Position numbers and translations under genes: made by a program
DNA from: an uncultured Bacteroides sp.
GTDB lineage: Bacteria > Bacteroidota > Bacteroidia > Bacteroidales > Bacteroidaceae
Assembly: GCA_905203765.1 (NCBI GenBank)
Contig: CAJKXC010000005.1
Location: forward strand, 22,592 to 86,591
Direction: 5' to 3'
DNA: 64,000 nt
Shown here: positions 1 to 9,397 of the stretch, in pieces
Position numbering within the stretch: position 1 is the first letter of the stretch
Layout of the letters: each line of letters opens with the position of its first letter
The notes under the pieces: generated by a model
Told to the model about the DNA's origin: nothing
Databases searched by the model: none
Seen by the model: only the letters and a program-made list of their open reading frames with translations

Positions 1-1726
1 TGTTGTTGTCCTCTACAATGGCGCGCACCAGGTTGGCGGCAAGCCCGTCTTTCTGGTCGATGAAGTGGATGGAGTCGTTCTTCTGGTCCCAAATGCTCAG
101 GCCGTGGGGATGGCCTACCCAAATGAGGTCGCGGCTGTCTTTGTAGACGGTCAGCATGTAACTCTCCTTGAAGCGGCTGTTATTGGAGTAGATGTTGTAG
201 GCCTGGGTTTCGGTGTCTATGATGATCAGTCCGCCGCTGGTGGCGACATAGAGGTGGTGGTCGCTGTCGTAGAACATATCGCGCATGAAGAATTCTTCGG
301 GGCGGTAGAGGATGGTGTCGAATTGCCCGGTGTCGGGGTTCAGGCGCTGTATGTAGCCCCGCATGGTACCTATCCATACGTATCCGTGCTTATCCACTTC
401 TACGGTGTATACATTGTTTTCGAGAAGCTGGCTGTTGGCGGTGGTGTATTGCTTGATCTGCCCTTGGGAGTAGCAAAGCAGCCCTTTCTGGTAGGTGCCT
501 ATCCACAGTCGGTCTTTGGAGTCGATGGCGAGGTCGACTACGATATTGGCGGGGGTGGGCACTTTCTCGTACAGGTCGGTTTTGAGCGACTGGCGTATCA
601 GGCCCGTGCCGTCCGTTCCGTAGTAGATGCAGTCGTGGGCATCGTCTTTGCAGAAGGTCAGTACGTCGTCGTAGTCCAGGGATTTGTTGCTCAGTATGAT
701 TTGCGACATAGGGCTGTAGTAGGAAATGCCGTGCTTGAAGTTGCCGAGCCATACAATGCCGTCCTGGTCCTGGTAGATGGCGCTCAGGTTGTTGCTGGCG
801 ATGGTATGCGGTTTCAGCGGGTTGTGTACAAGGTTGGTCAGCGACTTGCTGAGGGTGTTGTAGATGAACAATCCCTTGTGGCTGGTGAGTATCCATACGT
901 TGCCGTCACCCAGGTCGAGGATACGCTGTACTCTGTTGTATTGCATTTCTTGGGCGTTGTTCAGGTTGATGTCATCCCATTGCAGAGAGGTGTTGCTCTT
1001 GTGCAGCAGCAGACTGTTCTGGAAAGTATATACCCATAGGCTTTCGCTGCGGTCTACGTACACGTAGGGTTCCTGGTTCTCGAGCAAGGGACGGTAGGAA
1101 GCGGGCAGGGGGAGTTCCCTGGCTTCGGATGTCTGCTTGTTGATGCTGTACAGGGTTCCGTTGGAGTACATCACATATATATACTGTGCACCGATGGATA
1201 TATTGGATACCTTCTCCGTCTGCAATGAAAAGACCTTGATGGAACTGGTACTTATGTTCCGGATGTAGAGCTTGGACTGGTCGTAAGCCCAGAACTCACC
1301 GTTCTCCGTCTTGCCTACCCGAAGGATATTCCTGGCAGGTATCTTCTGCTTCTCAAGCACTTGCTTGTAGTCGTTGTTGAACTTCCCGGTGTTGTAGTCG
1401 TATATACTATATCCATTGGACATCCTTACCCATATATTGCCGTCCACCCCTTCGAATATCTCGCTGATGGCATCATTCGGCAATTCCGAGTTGTTGCGGT
1501 AGTATCGCTGGAAGGAGTAGCCGTCGTACTTGTTAAGCCCCGATTCGGTTCCTATCCACAGGAAACCCCTGCTGTCCCTGAATATACTGCGGACGCTGTT
1601 GTTGGACAGCCCTTCGGTGGTAGAGAGCTGTTTGAACATGACTGCCGGTGGAGCTTCGGCGGAATTTCCGAAAGATGCAGTGACGAGGCACAGGTTGCAT
1701 ATAAGGATCAGAAGTAGCTGTTTCAT
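1..1726 (-). CDS. Hybrid two-component system sensor (HTCS), N-terminal periplasmic part, truncated by window start
   Basis: The gene starts at the ATG on the complement of 1724-1726 and stays open to base 1, so about 575 codons of the N-terminus are present and the rest lies outside. The start MKQLLLILICNLCLVTASFG is a signal peptide. It is followed by repeated beta-propeller blades of the Reg_prop type, seen as recurring motifs such as GLSNNSVRSIFRDSRGFLWI, DGNIWV, GNVWIL, DGIVWLG, DRLWIGT, GYVWIGT and DLIWVGH. In Bacteroides this periplasmic double propeller is the ligand sensor of hybrid two-component regulators, which bind an oligosaccharide and activate a neighbouring PUL. The kinase, receiver and AraC domains expected at the C-terminus are not in the window. 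It is divergent from the GH31 gene, so it is inferred to control PUL 1. Identity as an HTCS is strong; ligand unknown. Confidence 0.88.
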   Translation of the reverse strand, partial: MKQLLLILICNLCLVTASFGNSAEAPPAVMFKQLSTTEGLSNNSVRSIFRDSRGFLWIGTESGLNKYDGYSFQRYYRNNSELPNDAISEIFEGVDGNIWVRMSNGYSIYDYNTGKFNNDYKQVLEKQKIPARNILRVGKTENGEFWAYDQSKLYIRNISTSSIKVFSLQTEKVSNISIGAQYIYVMYSNGTLYSINKQTSEARELPLPASYRPLLENQEPYVYVDRSESLWVYTFQNSLLLHKSNTSLQWDDINLNNAQEMQYNRVQRILDLGDGNVWILTSHKGLFIYNTLSKSLTNLVHNPLKPHTIASNNLSAIYQDQDGIVWLGNFKHGISYYSPMSQIILSNKSLDYDDVLTFCKDDAHDCIYYGTDGTGLIRQSLKTDLYEKVPTPANIVVDLAIDSKDRLWIGTYQKGLLCYSQGQIKQYTTANSQLLENNVYTVEVDKHGYVWIGTMRGYIQRLNPDTGQFDTILYRPEEFFMRDMFYDSDHHLYVATSGGLIIIDTETQAYNIYSNNSRFKESYMLTVYKDSRDLIWVGHPHGLSIWDQKNDSIHFIDQKDGLAANLVRAIVEDNN

Positions 1727-1768
1727 AGTATTTCCTTTCTTGGATAGTTAGCAATAATGTTGCATTTG

Positions 1769-1800
1769 CAAACTTAGGAATAATCATCCGAACGAGCAAG
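1769..1800 (-). promoter_or_regulatory. Candidate promoter of the HTCS gene
   Basis: On the minus strand TAAGTTTG (complement of 1769-1776) fits the Bacteroides -7 element TAnnTTTG. CTTG (complement of 1797-1800) lies exactly 20 bp upstream, one mismatch from the -33 element TTTG. It is 43 bp upstream of the start codon. Confidence 0.55.
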
Positions 1801-1950
1801 AGGGCGCTCTGATATCGTCTGGCGGCTATATCCTTCGTTTGATGAAAAAGAGTGCACAATTTGTTTCCTACCCCTCTAAAAGCTGCCGGAAGAAACAAAA
1901 GCAGGTCTTATAAAACTCTTTTCCGGCATCTGTATCTTATAAATAGAAAA

Positions 1951-1958
1951 TATATTTG
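1951..1958 (+). promoter_or_regulatory. Candidate -7 element for the GH31/PUL 1 operon
   Basis: TATATTTG matches TAnnTTTG and is 30 bp before the GH31 start. No clear -33 TTTG is present at the right distance, as is common for activator-dependent PUL promoters. The 260 bp gap to the divergent sensor gene (1727-1987) is where an HTCS operator would be expected; no further motif was resolved there. Confidence 0.45.
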
Positions 1959-1987
1959 CTGCCAGGAAATTTTAAATATCTGATATT

Positions 1988-4360
1988 ATGAGAAAAGTAT
2001 TTTTAGCGATTTCAGTGCTCTTGTCTGTCTGTGGCAGTTCATCGGCACAATCCCGGGTAGTTGACGGTACACCGTATCTGCTGAACCAGGCTTTGGATAT
2101 GAGTACCGAATTCCGCGACTTAAGTAACACGATGTTTTTTACGGACCATCTGGAATCCTTCGACGCAAAGACGGGGGAAGGATTGGTGAATTGGAAGCGT
2201 GCGCGACTGGTGACGCGTCAGGCTTTCAACACCAATGGTTCCCAACCCAGCAGAATGCGGATGCTCGACTTTCCTTCTCCTGCTTATGTAAACGACCCCA
2301 ACTTGAAGTTCAAAATTGATTTCGTAACTCCGCGTACGGTGCGCATCCGCATGCTTACCACTCCGGTAGAGCCGAAACCGTCCACTTCCATCATGTTGGC
2401 CAAAGAGCCGGGCACGGATACAAACTGGAAGGCTGTTGAAACAGACAATAGCATTACCTATACCAGTGCCCACGGTACTATACAGATAGAAAAGAATCCC
2501 TGGCGCATTGTTCTGAAAGACAAGAACGGACGCATCATGAGCCAGACGGTGACGATGAAGGATGCAGACTCCACCCAGGTGAAGTACACGGCTTTCAACT
2601 TCATCAAGCGCGGAAGCGACAATGCACGTCTCATCAACCCGGTGTTCACACTGACTGCCGACGAGATGATTTTCGGTTGCGGCGAATCGGCTACCGGGCT
2701 GAACAAAGCCGGTCAGAAGGTGAACCTCTTCGTGACCGACCCGCAAGGACCTGAAACAGACCAGATGTACAAGCCCATTCCTTTCTTTATGAGTAACAGA
2801 GGTTACGGTATGTTCATGCACACTTCCGCACCGGTGACTTGTGACTTCGGTGCTACTTACATCGGTTTGAACAAGTTGTTCATGGGCGATGAGAACCTGG
2901 ACTTGTTCATCTTCTTCGGCGAACCGAAAGATATCTTGGATGAGTATACCGATCTGGTGGGAAAACCGGGAATGCCGCCGTTGTGGTCTTTCGGTACCTG
3001 GATGAGCCGCATCACTTACTTCAGCGAAAAAGAAGGTTATGACGTGGCTGCCAGTATCCGCAAGAACAAGTATCCTTGTGATGTTATCCACTTCGATACG
3101 GGCTGGTTCGACGTAGACTGGCAGTGTGACTATAAGTTCTCCGAGAACCGTTTCCAGAATCCGCAGCAGATGCTGAATGACTTGAAGTCACAGGGTTTCC
3201 ACGTATGCTTGTGGCAGTTGCCTTACTTCACTCCCAAGAATGCTTACTTCAAGGAACTGATAGAGAAGAATATGTATGTGAAGAACGGTAACGGCGAGCT
3301 TCCTTACGAAGACGTTGTACTGGACTTCTCTAATCCTGCCACCGTGAAGTGGTATCAGGACAAGCTGGCTGGACTGCTGAATATGGGCGTAGGCGCCATC
3401 AAGGTGGACTTTGGAGAAGCTGCTCCGTTGAACGGACTTTATGCTTCGGGCAAGACCGGTTGGTATGAACACAACCTTTATCCGGTGCGCTATGATATGG
3501 CGGTATCTGAGATTACCAAGAAACTGCATGGCGAAAACATCATGTGGGCACGTGCTGCCTGGGCAGGTTCTCAACGTTACCCGTTGCATTGGGGCGGCGA
3601 TGCTGCAACAACCAATACCGGTATGCTGGGTACGCTGCGTGCAGGTTTGTCATTCGGTCTGTCGGGTTTCTCTTTCTGGAGCCACGATATGGGTGGTTTC
3701 GTAAAATCCACTCCCGAGGATTTGTATTGCCGCTGGTTGCCTTTCGGCTTCCTGACTTCACATACCCGTGCCCACGGGGCACCACCGACAGAACCGTGGC
3801 TGTATGACAGTAAGCGTGTGCAGGATGTATTCCGCAAGAGTGCAGAGATGAAGTATCGCTTGATGCCTTATGTATATGCCCAGGCTAAGGAATGTACCGA
3901 AAAAGGTCTGCCGATGCTGAGAGCTCTGTTTGTAGAGTTCCCCGAAGACCCGGGTACATGGAAAGTGGAAGATGAGTACATGTTCGGTTCTCAGATATTG
4001 GTAGCTCCGTTGCTCGAATCGGGTATCACCAGCCGTACCGTTTATCTGCCCCAGGGCAAATGGATTGACTATCAGACATCCAAAGTATACGAAGGCGGAT
4101 GGCACACACTCGAAGCCGGCAACTTGCCCATCATCATGTTGGTGCGCGACGGTTCCGTACTGCCTCACATGAAGTTGGCACAGTCTACTGCCGAAATGGA
4201 TTGGAGCAAAATCAGCCTGAAAGTATATAGCGCCGACAAGAAACAAGCGGAAGGTATCATCTGCTTGCCGACAGACAACCGCATTCAGAAAGTAACGGTG
4301 GATTGCAAGGGCAAGCCGCAACTGCTGAACAAGGTTGAGGGCACTACTTTGAGCTTATAA
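1988..4360 (+). CDS. GH31 glycoside hydrolase, alpha-xylosidase (YicI)-like subgroup
   Basis: This is a secreted 790-residue retaining alpha-glycosidase of family GH31. A signal peptide (MRKVFLAISVLLSVCGSSSAQ) precedes an N-terminal beta-sandwich, the (beta/alpha)8 barrel and C-terminal beta domains. The catalytic nucleophile is predicted at D474 in KVDFGEAAP and the acid/base at D538 in HWGGDAATTN; the following SFGLSGFSFWSHDMGGF stretch is the usual substrate-pocket signature. Spacing and wording of these motifs resemble the alpha-xylosidase YicI branch more than classical alpha-glucosidases, but the residue set before the barrel (HFDTGWFDVDW) differs from YicI (HFDCFWM), so substrate preference is open. 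It is the first gene of PUL 1, placed before susC rather than after susD. An alpha-glucosidase or alpha-xylosidase role is inferred. Confidence 0.9.
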   Translation: MRKVFLAISVLLSVCGSSSAQSRVVDGTPYLLNQALDMSTEFRDLSNTMFFTDHLESFDAKTGEGLVNWKRARLVTRQAFNTNGSQPSRMRMLDFPSPAYVNDPNLKFKIDFVTPRTVRIRMLTTPVEPKPSTSIMLAKEPGTDTNWKAVETDNSITYTSAHGTIQIEKNPWRIVLKDKNGRIMSQTVTMKDADSTQVKYTAFNFIKRGSDNARLINPVFTLTADEMIFGCGESATGLNKAGQKVNLFVTDPQGPETDQMYKPIPFFMSNRGYGMFMHTSAPVTCDFGATYIGLNKLFMGDENLDLFIFFGEPKDILDEYTDLVGKPGMPPLWSFGTWMSRITYFSEKEGYDVAASIRKNKYPCDVIHFDTGWFDVDWQCDYKFSENRFQNPQQMLNDLKSQGFHVCLWQLPYFTPKNAYFKELIEKNMYVKNGNGELPYEDVVLDFSNPATVKWYQDKLAGLLNMGVGAIKVDFGEAAPLNGLYASGKTGWYEHNLYPVRYDMAVSEITKKLHGENIMWARAAWAGSQRYPLHWGGDAATTNTGMLGTLRAGLSFGLSGFSFWSHDMGGFVKSTPEDLYCRWLPFGFLTSHTRAHGAPPTEPWLYDSKRVQDVFRKSAEMKYRLMPYVYAQAKECTEKGLPMLRALFVEFPEDPGTWKVEDEYMFGSQILVAPLLESGITSRTVYLPQGKWIDYQTSKVYEGGWHTLEAGNLPIIMLVRDGSVLPHMKLAQSTAEMDWSKISLKVYSADKKQAEGIICLPTDNRIQKVTVDCKGKPQLLNKVEGTTLSL

Positions 4361-4387
4361 CCAATAGTCAATAATCAATAATTAATT

Positions 4388-4404
4388 CACCCCCGGCGGG
4401 GGTG
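4388..4404 (+). other. GC-rich hairpin between the GH31 gene and susC
   Basis: CACCCCC (4388-4394) and GGGGGTG (4398-4404) form a 7 bp stem with a 3-base loop, 28 bp after the GH31 stop codon and 60 bp before the susC start. There is no T-run behind it, so it is more likely an RNA-processing or stability element than a terminator. It could set different expression for GH31 and susCD. Confidence 0.5.
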
Positions 4405-4464
4405 GACAGGGACTTCTCATCCTCTTCTGCCGGGATTTTGTTAAACCTAAGTATTCGAATATTT

Positions 4465-7400
4465 ATGAAAAACGTGATGAAGTATTTGGGCATGATGTCA
4501 ATGTCATTGGCATTTGCCGGTCCTGTCTTCGCAACGAATGTGCAACCCTTTGCAAGTGTTGCCACTGTGCAACAGAGTGTAATCACTGTGAAAGGACAAG
4601 TGGTGGACGAGAAAGGGGAAACGATCATTGGCGCCAACGTCATTGTAGAAGGTACAACCAACGGTATGATTACCGATATGGATGGTAACTTCAGTCTGCA
4701 GTGCGCTGTGGGCTCTAACTTGAAGATAAGCTACATTGGCTATCTGCCGCGTACCATTAAGGTAACCGGTGATACGGGTATTCTGAAAGTAGTTTTGAAA
4801 GAAGATGCCGAAACGTTGGATGAAGTCGTAGTAGTAGGTTACGGTACGATGAAGAAGTCCGACTTGACCGGTTCCGTAGCTTCCGTAAATGCCGATGAAA
4901 TGATGAAGCGTAACCCGGTGAACCTGGGACAAGGATTGCAGGGTGCTGCTGCCGGTGTATCTGTTATCAGAAGTTCCGGTGACCCTGAAGGTGGTTTCTC
5001 CATCCGTATCCGTGGTGTGGCTACGGTGAACGGTTCCGCCGACCCGCTGTACGTAGTGGACGGTGTACAGGTAGGTACTTCCATCGACTTCCTTAATCCG
5101 AACGATGTGGAATCTATCGAAATCTTGAAGGATGCTTCTGCAACAGCTATCTACGGTACCCGTGGCGCCAATGGTGTGATCATGATTACCACCAAGAATG
5201 CCAATAAAGGAAAATCGGTGCTGAACTTCTCTGCCAACTACGGAATTCAATTCAATGCCAACAAGATTGATGTAGCTGATGCCGAATTGTTTGCACAAGG
5301 TGTACGCACGGCAGTGAAGAACGATAATACTGCAATGACCAACCTGGCATACGGCGAGGAGTACATCGGCAAGTTGAATAACATCGACTGGCAGGACGAA
5401 ATGTCTCGCGTGGCTCTGCAACAGAACTACAATATGTCTGTATCCGGTGGTAGCGAGGCTACTCAGGCAAGTTTGTCAGTGGGATACCTGAACAACCAAG
5501 GTATTATCATCAACTCAAACTTCAACCGCTTGACGGCACGTGCCAACATCACGCACAAGGTGAAAGACTTTATCCACGTAGGATTGAACATCGCTTATTC
5601 GCACTCTCAAAAAGAAGGCGGCGGTAACCTGAGAACCTACGCAACAGCTATTCCTACCATGGACTACGTAGAAGACGGTAAGTTCTACTCCATGCCGATT
5701 GTGTTGCCTGACGGAAGTTGGGGACATTATAAGAAAGAAGGTAACGGTGACGTCAATAAGGGAGCCGACAACCTGGTGGCTGCCGCAAAAACAGCCGACG
5801 GAATCACCTACTGGAACCGCCTGGTGACAAGCGCCTTCTTGCAACTGGACCTGTACAAAGGACTGACCTTCAAGACCATTGCCAATTACAACTTCTCAGG
5901 AAAAGACTATAACGGCTATACTGCATACAATGACCGTACTTTCGGTAGCCAGGACAGAAAAGATTCATTCTCTATGAATCAGAACTCCTATAACGATTTA
6001 GGACTGGAAACTTTCTTGAACTACGACTGGTCTAACACTCATCACCGCGTGAGTGCTATGGCAGGTTTCTCTATAAGCGACTCTTTCAGCTCGTGGATGA
6101 ACACCAGAGCCAGTGATTTCCCCGCAGATAACATCCGCCGCATCTCATTGACCAACGACCCTGCCACTAAAGAGACGGATGGTGGTTTGAACCTGAAGAG
6201 CAGATATCTGTCTTACTTCGGACGTCTGACGTATTCGTTCAATGACCGCTACATCGTGACTGCAACCGTTCGTCGCGACGGTTCTTCAAACTTCGGTGCA
6301 GGCAATCGTTACGGTACGTTCCCGTCAGCATCTTTGGCATGGCGTGCATCGGAAGAAGATTTCATCAAGAATCTGAATATCTTCAGCAACTTGAAGGTAC
6401 GTGCAGGTTGGGGACAAACGGGTAATGCCGGTGGTGCAACCAACTTATCTGTAAACCAGCTTTCTTCAGCTCACGCTATGTATTACTTCGACATGGGTAA
6501 CCAGGTGGTGAATGCTCCGGGTGTGGCACAACAAAAAGAAATTGATACAAACCTTCAGTGGGAAACAAATGAGCAAACGAACATCGGGCTTGACTTTGCT
6601 TTCATGAGCAATGAACTGTCGTTCTCGGTAGATTACTTTATCCGTGACGCCAAGAACCTGTTGCTCTATCGTCGCCTTCGCCCTTCTACAGGTTTCATCA
6701 ATGTATATACCAATGCCGGACACATTCGCAATTCAGGTTTCGAATTTACCGCAGCTTGGAACAAGAGTCTGGGACGTGACTGGAATATAGGCATTAAGTT
6801 CAACGGAGCTACCTTGAAGAATGAGGCTATCGAAGTGGGTGATGACATCTTCTCTAAATCGGGTTCTACCCAGGACGGTGACAAATGGGATAACCACTCC
6901 ATTACAAAAAATGGATATGCAGTAGGTTCTTACTACGGCTATAAGGTTGCCGGCATCTTCCAGAACCAGGGAGAGATTGACGCTTTGGACGCTAAGTCTC
7001 CGAACGGAATGTACCAGGAAGAAACGACTCAGCCGGGTGACTACAAGTATGTAGACCTTAACGGTGACGGTCAGATTACAGATGCCGACCGTACGGTCCT
7101 TGGCGACGGTTATCCTACGTTCACTTACGGATTGAACTTATCGGCTTCTTACAAGAATTTCGACTTCTCTATGAACCTCTACGGTGTGACGGGTATGGAC
7201 ATCCTTTCTTATTCTGCAGCTCGCCTTACTTCTATCTACGCTCCCGACGGAGGTTATCAGAACGTACTGGCTGAGTACCTGAATAATGCCTGGTCTCCTA
7301 CAAATACGAATGCTAAATATGCCCGTATCTCAAAAACCGACTATAACCGCAATATGCGCGTATCGGATGCACATATTCACAAAGGAGACTATCTGAAGAT

Positions 7401-7626
7401 TTCTAATATCCAGGTGGGTTATACTTTCCCGAAGAACGTATTGAAGCCGGTGAAGATGGAGAATGCACGTGTTTTTGCCAGCGTTGATAATGTATGTACT
7501 ATCTCTCCTTACAATAAGTTCGGTGATCCGGAAGTAGGCTCTTCCAACGTATTGTTCTCCGGTTTCGACGGCGGACGCTATCCGTTCCCGATGTCTGTAA
7601 CCTTTGGTTTGAGTGTGCAATTCTAA
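4465..7626 (+). CDS. SusC/RagA-type TonB-dependent outer membrane transporter (PUL 1)
   Basis: This 1053-residue outer membrane beta-barrel imports oligosaccharides into the periplasm using TonB energy, working with the SusD lipoprotein encoded next to it. The start at 4465 (MKNVMKYLGMMSMSLAFAG) gives a normal signal peptide; an upstream in-frame start at 4402 would add 21 residues that spoil it. After the signal comes a carboxypeptidase-regulatory-like domain (VVDEKGETIIGANVIVEGTT), the conserved TLDEVVVVGYGTMKKSDLTG segment, a TonB plug (DPLYVVDGVQV, ILKDASATAIYGTRGANGVI) and a C-terminal barrel ending in aromatic F (FGLSVQF). It follows the GH31 gene by about 100 bp and precedes susD by 24 bp. 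Family assignment is secure; the ligand is not known. Confidence 0.96.
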   Translation: MKNVMKYLGMMSMSLAFAGPVFATNVQPFASVATVQQSVITVKGQVVDEKGETIIGANVIVEGTTNGMITDMDGNFSLQCAVGSNLKISYIGYLPRTIKVTGDTGILKVVLKEDAETLDEVVVVGYGTMKKSDLTGSVASVNADEMMKRNPVNLGQGLQGAAAGVSVIRSSGDPEGGFSIRIRGVATVNGSADPLYVVDGVQVGTSIDFLNPNDVESIEILKDASATAIYGTRGANGVIMITTKNANKGKSVLNFSANYGIQFNANKIDVADAELFAQGVRTAVKNDNTAMTNLAYGEEYIGKLNNIDWQDEMSRVALQQNYNMSVSGGSEATQASLSVGYLNNQGIIINSNFNRLTARANITHKVKDFIHVGLNIAYSHSQKEGGGNLRTYATAIPTMDYVEDGKFYSMPIVLPDGSWGHYKKEGNGDVNKGADNLVAAAKTADGITYWNRLVTSAFLQLDLYKGLTFKTIANYNFSGKDYNGYTAYNDRTFGSQDRKDSFSMNQNSYNDLGLETFLNYDWSNTHHRVSAMAGFSISDSFSSWMNTRASDFPADNIRRISLTNDPATKETDGGLNLKSRYLSYFGRLTYSFNDRYIVTATVRRDGSSNFGAGNRYGTFPSASLAWRASEEDFIKNLNIFSNLKVRAGWGQTGNAGGATNLSVNQLSSAHAMYYFDMGNQVVNAPGVAQQKEIDTNLQWETNEQTNIGLDFAFMSNELSFSVDYFIRDAKNLLLYRRLRPSTGFINVYTNAGHIRNSGFEFTAAWNKSLGRDWNIGIKFNGATLKNEAIEVGDDIFSKSGSTQDGDKWDNHSITKNGYAVGSYYGYKVAGIFQNQGEIDALDAKSPNGMYQEETTQPGDYKYVDLNGDGQITDADRTVLGDGYPTFTYGLNLSASYKNFDFSMNLYGVTGMDILSYSAARLTSIYAPDGGYQNVLAEYLNNAWSPTNTNAKYARISKTDYNRNMRVSDAHIHKGDYLKISNIQVGYTFPKNVLKPVKMENARVFASVDNVCTISPYNKFGDPEVGSSNVLFSGFDGGRYPFPMSVTFGLSVQF

Positions 7627-7650
7627 TACTAACTGATTAAAAATACAATT

Positions 7651-9336
7651 ATGAAGAAATATATCTATCTATTGTTGGCAGGTGCTTTTACCTTGGGCAC
7701 TACAACATCATGTGACGATTTTCTGGAAGTGGATCAATACGAAATACTTCCGTCAGACTATATGTTCAAAACGGAGGCGAATGTCATTACCGGGTTGAAC
7801 GGTATCTATGATACATTCTACACCGACCAGGAAACCGGTTTGGGTGATGACCAGGTGTGGGGTTTCAAACCGCATGTATTTGCAGCAAACCACCCGACGA
7901 TGGACTGCCAGGCTTCCGGTTGGGATGCAGAGTGGCAACGTCATGCCTGGAAGCCCGATAAAGAATCAATCGAGTCGGCTTGGCGTATGAGCTATCGCGC
8001 CATCGACCGTGCCAACCGTTTCCTGCTGGGCTTGGAAACAGCAGATCCGACTATCTTTGCCGATAGCAAGTCTCAAGCTATCTATGAAGCGGAGGCTCGT
8101 GCCATACGTGCTTACAATTATCTGTATCTGACGAAACTGTATGGTCGTGTACCTATGCTGGTTCCGGGCGAAACTTATTCTTCCAGTCCCAGCAAACCGC
8201 GTCCCGAATCTTTGGATGAAACATACGCTGCCATTGAGCAGGATATGACTTATGCCAGAGATGTACTGGGTTGGGAACCGCTGAACGGTCAGTACGGCCG
8301 TGTTACGAAGGGTTTCTGCAAGGCTTATCTGGCCGAACTCTATATGCAGAAGAAGGATTATAATTCCGCTAAGGCAGAATTGAAGAGCATTATAGAAGAA
8401 GGTCCTTATAAACTGGAATCTTGCTACGGCAATCTGCACAATATGGATACCCACTGGACGAAAGAGTCTATCTTTGAAATCATGTACCATAAGCAAGACT
8501 ATATGGGATGGGGTGCCAACTCCTCTTCCGATGCTATGATCTGGTTTGGTTTCATGTGTGCGGCTCCCGAATGGGGTGGCTGGGGCTCTATGTGTCTTTC
8601 TTGGGAATTGGTTAAGTCCTTCGAACCGGGTGACAAGAGACGCCAGTACTCCATCGTAGCCAAAGGTGATACCAATCCGTTCACCGGTCAGACGGTGGGT
8701 GTGACTCCCAGTTTTGACGGTCTGTTCCAGGGTTCCGAGAATATGCCTACCGTTTACTCTTTGAAGTACTGGAGATGCAAACCGGGTGATAACAACCAGG
8801 TTTATAATCCTATCTCTTTGACCTTGAAGCGCCTGGCAGGTGTAATGTTGGACTACGCAGAATGCTGCTTTGAAACAGGTGATGCCGCTACCGGTTGGGA
8901 AATGATCCGCCAGATACGTAACCGTGCCTGGGGTAACCTGGAGCCGGGAACAACCGTAGATTACTTCCCCGAAGGCTGGTTGAATAACGCGCCCGTAGAA
9001 GTGCCCGATGCTCAGGCATACTACACTAAGTATAAAGCAGAAAAGGGTTATACTTCTGAATTATGGAAAGTGGCTGTGATTATGGAGAGACGCCATGAAC
9101 TCAATGCAGAGTTCTCGCTCTATCATGACCTTTGCCGCATGGGAATGTGTGAGGAATGGTTCAAATGCGAGTATCCTAAGACTGCCGCCAACTCCACTCC
9201 GGAGGAATGCTTGAAGACAGGCGACTCTTTCAGATACTTTGAACACCAGGCATATCAGGAACTTTTCCCGATTCCTACCAATGAAATTTTGAGTAACTCA
9301 GCGATTGGCCCGGAAGACCAGAACCCGGGTTATTGA
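7651..9336 (+). CDS. SusD/RagB-family surface glycan-binding lipoprotein (PUL 1)
   Basis: The 561-residue protein is a predicted surface lipoprotein: signal MKKYIYLLLAGAFTLGTTTSCDD with the lipobox cysteine at residue 21. The N-terminal SusD motif (FLEVDQYEILPSDYMFKTEANVITG) and the TPR-like helical repeats (ARAIRAYNYLYLTKLYGRVP, AKAYLAELYMQKKDYNSAK in general form) are present. The C-terminus has the usual RRHELNAEFSLYHDLCRMG-like block and ends PIPTNEILSNSAIGPEDQNPGY, typical of SusD. It caps the SusC barrel and captures the glycan. It is 24 bp after susC and clearly co-transcribed. Binding specificity cannot be deduced. Confidence 0.96.
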   Translation: MKKYIYLLLAGAFTLGTTTSCDDFLEVDQYEILPSDYMFKTEANVITGLNGIYDTFYTDQETGLGDDQVWGFKPHVFAANHPTMDCQASGWDAEWQRHAWKPDKESIESAWRMSYRAIDRANRFLLGLETADPTIFADSKSQAIYEAEARAIRAYNYLYLTKLYGRVPMLVPGETYSSSPSKPRPESLDETYAAIEQDMTYARDVLGWEPLNGQYGRVTKGFCKAYLAELYMQKKDYNSAKAELKSIIEEGPYKLESCYGNLHNMDTHWTKESIFEIMYHKQDYMGWGANSSSDAMIWFGFMCAAPEWGGWGSMCLSWELVKSFEPGDKRRQYSIVAKGDTNPFTGQTVGVTPSFDGLFQGSENMPTVYSLKYWRCKPGDNNQVYNPISLTLKRLAGVMLDYAECCFETGDAATGWEMIRQIRNRAWGNLEPGTTVDYFPEGWLNNAPVEVPDAQAYYTKYKAEKGYTSELWKVAVIMERRHELNAEFSLYHDLCRMGMCEEWFKCEYPKTAANSTPEECLKTGDSFRYFEHQAYQELFPIPTNEILSNSAIGPEDQNPGY

Positions 9337-9397
9337 TGAATTTTGGTTTTAACAGCTCATATTGTGGAAACACAATATGGGCTTTATTTACACGAAT

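Noticed and set aside
4402..4464. Longer start for SusC of PUL 1
   Set aside because: The extra 21 residues are encoded partly by the intergenic hairpin and would move the signal peptide away from the N-terminus.
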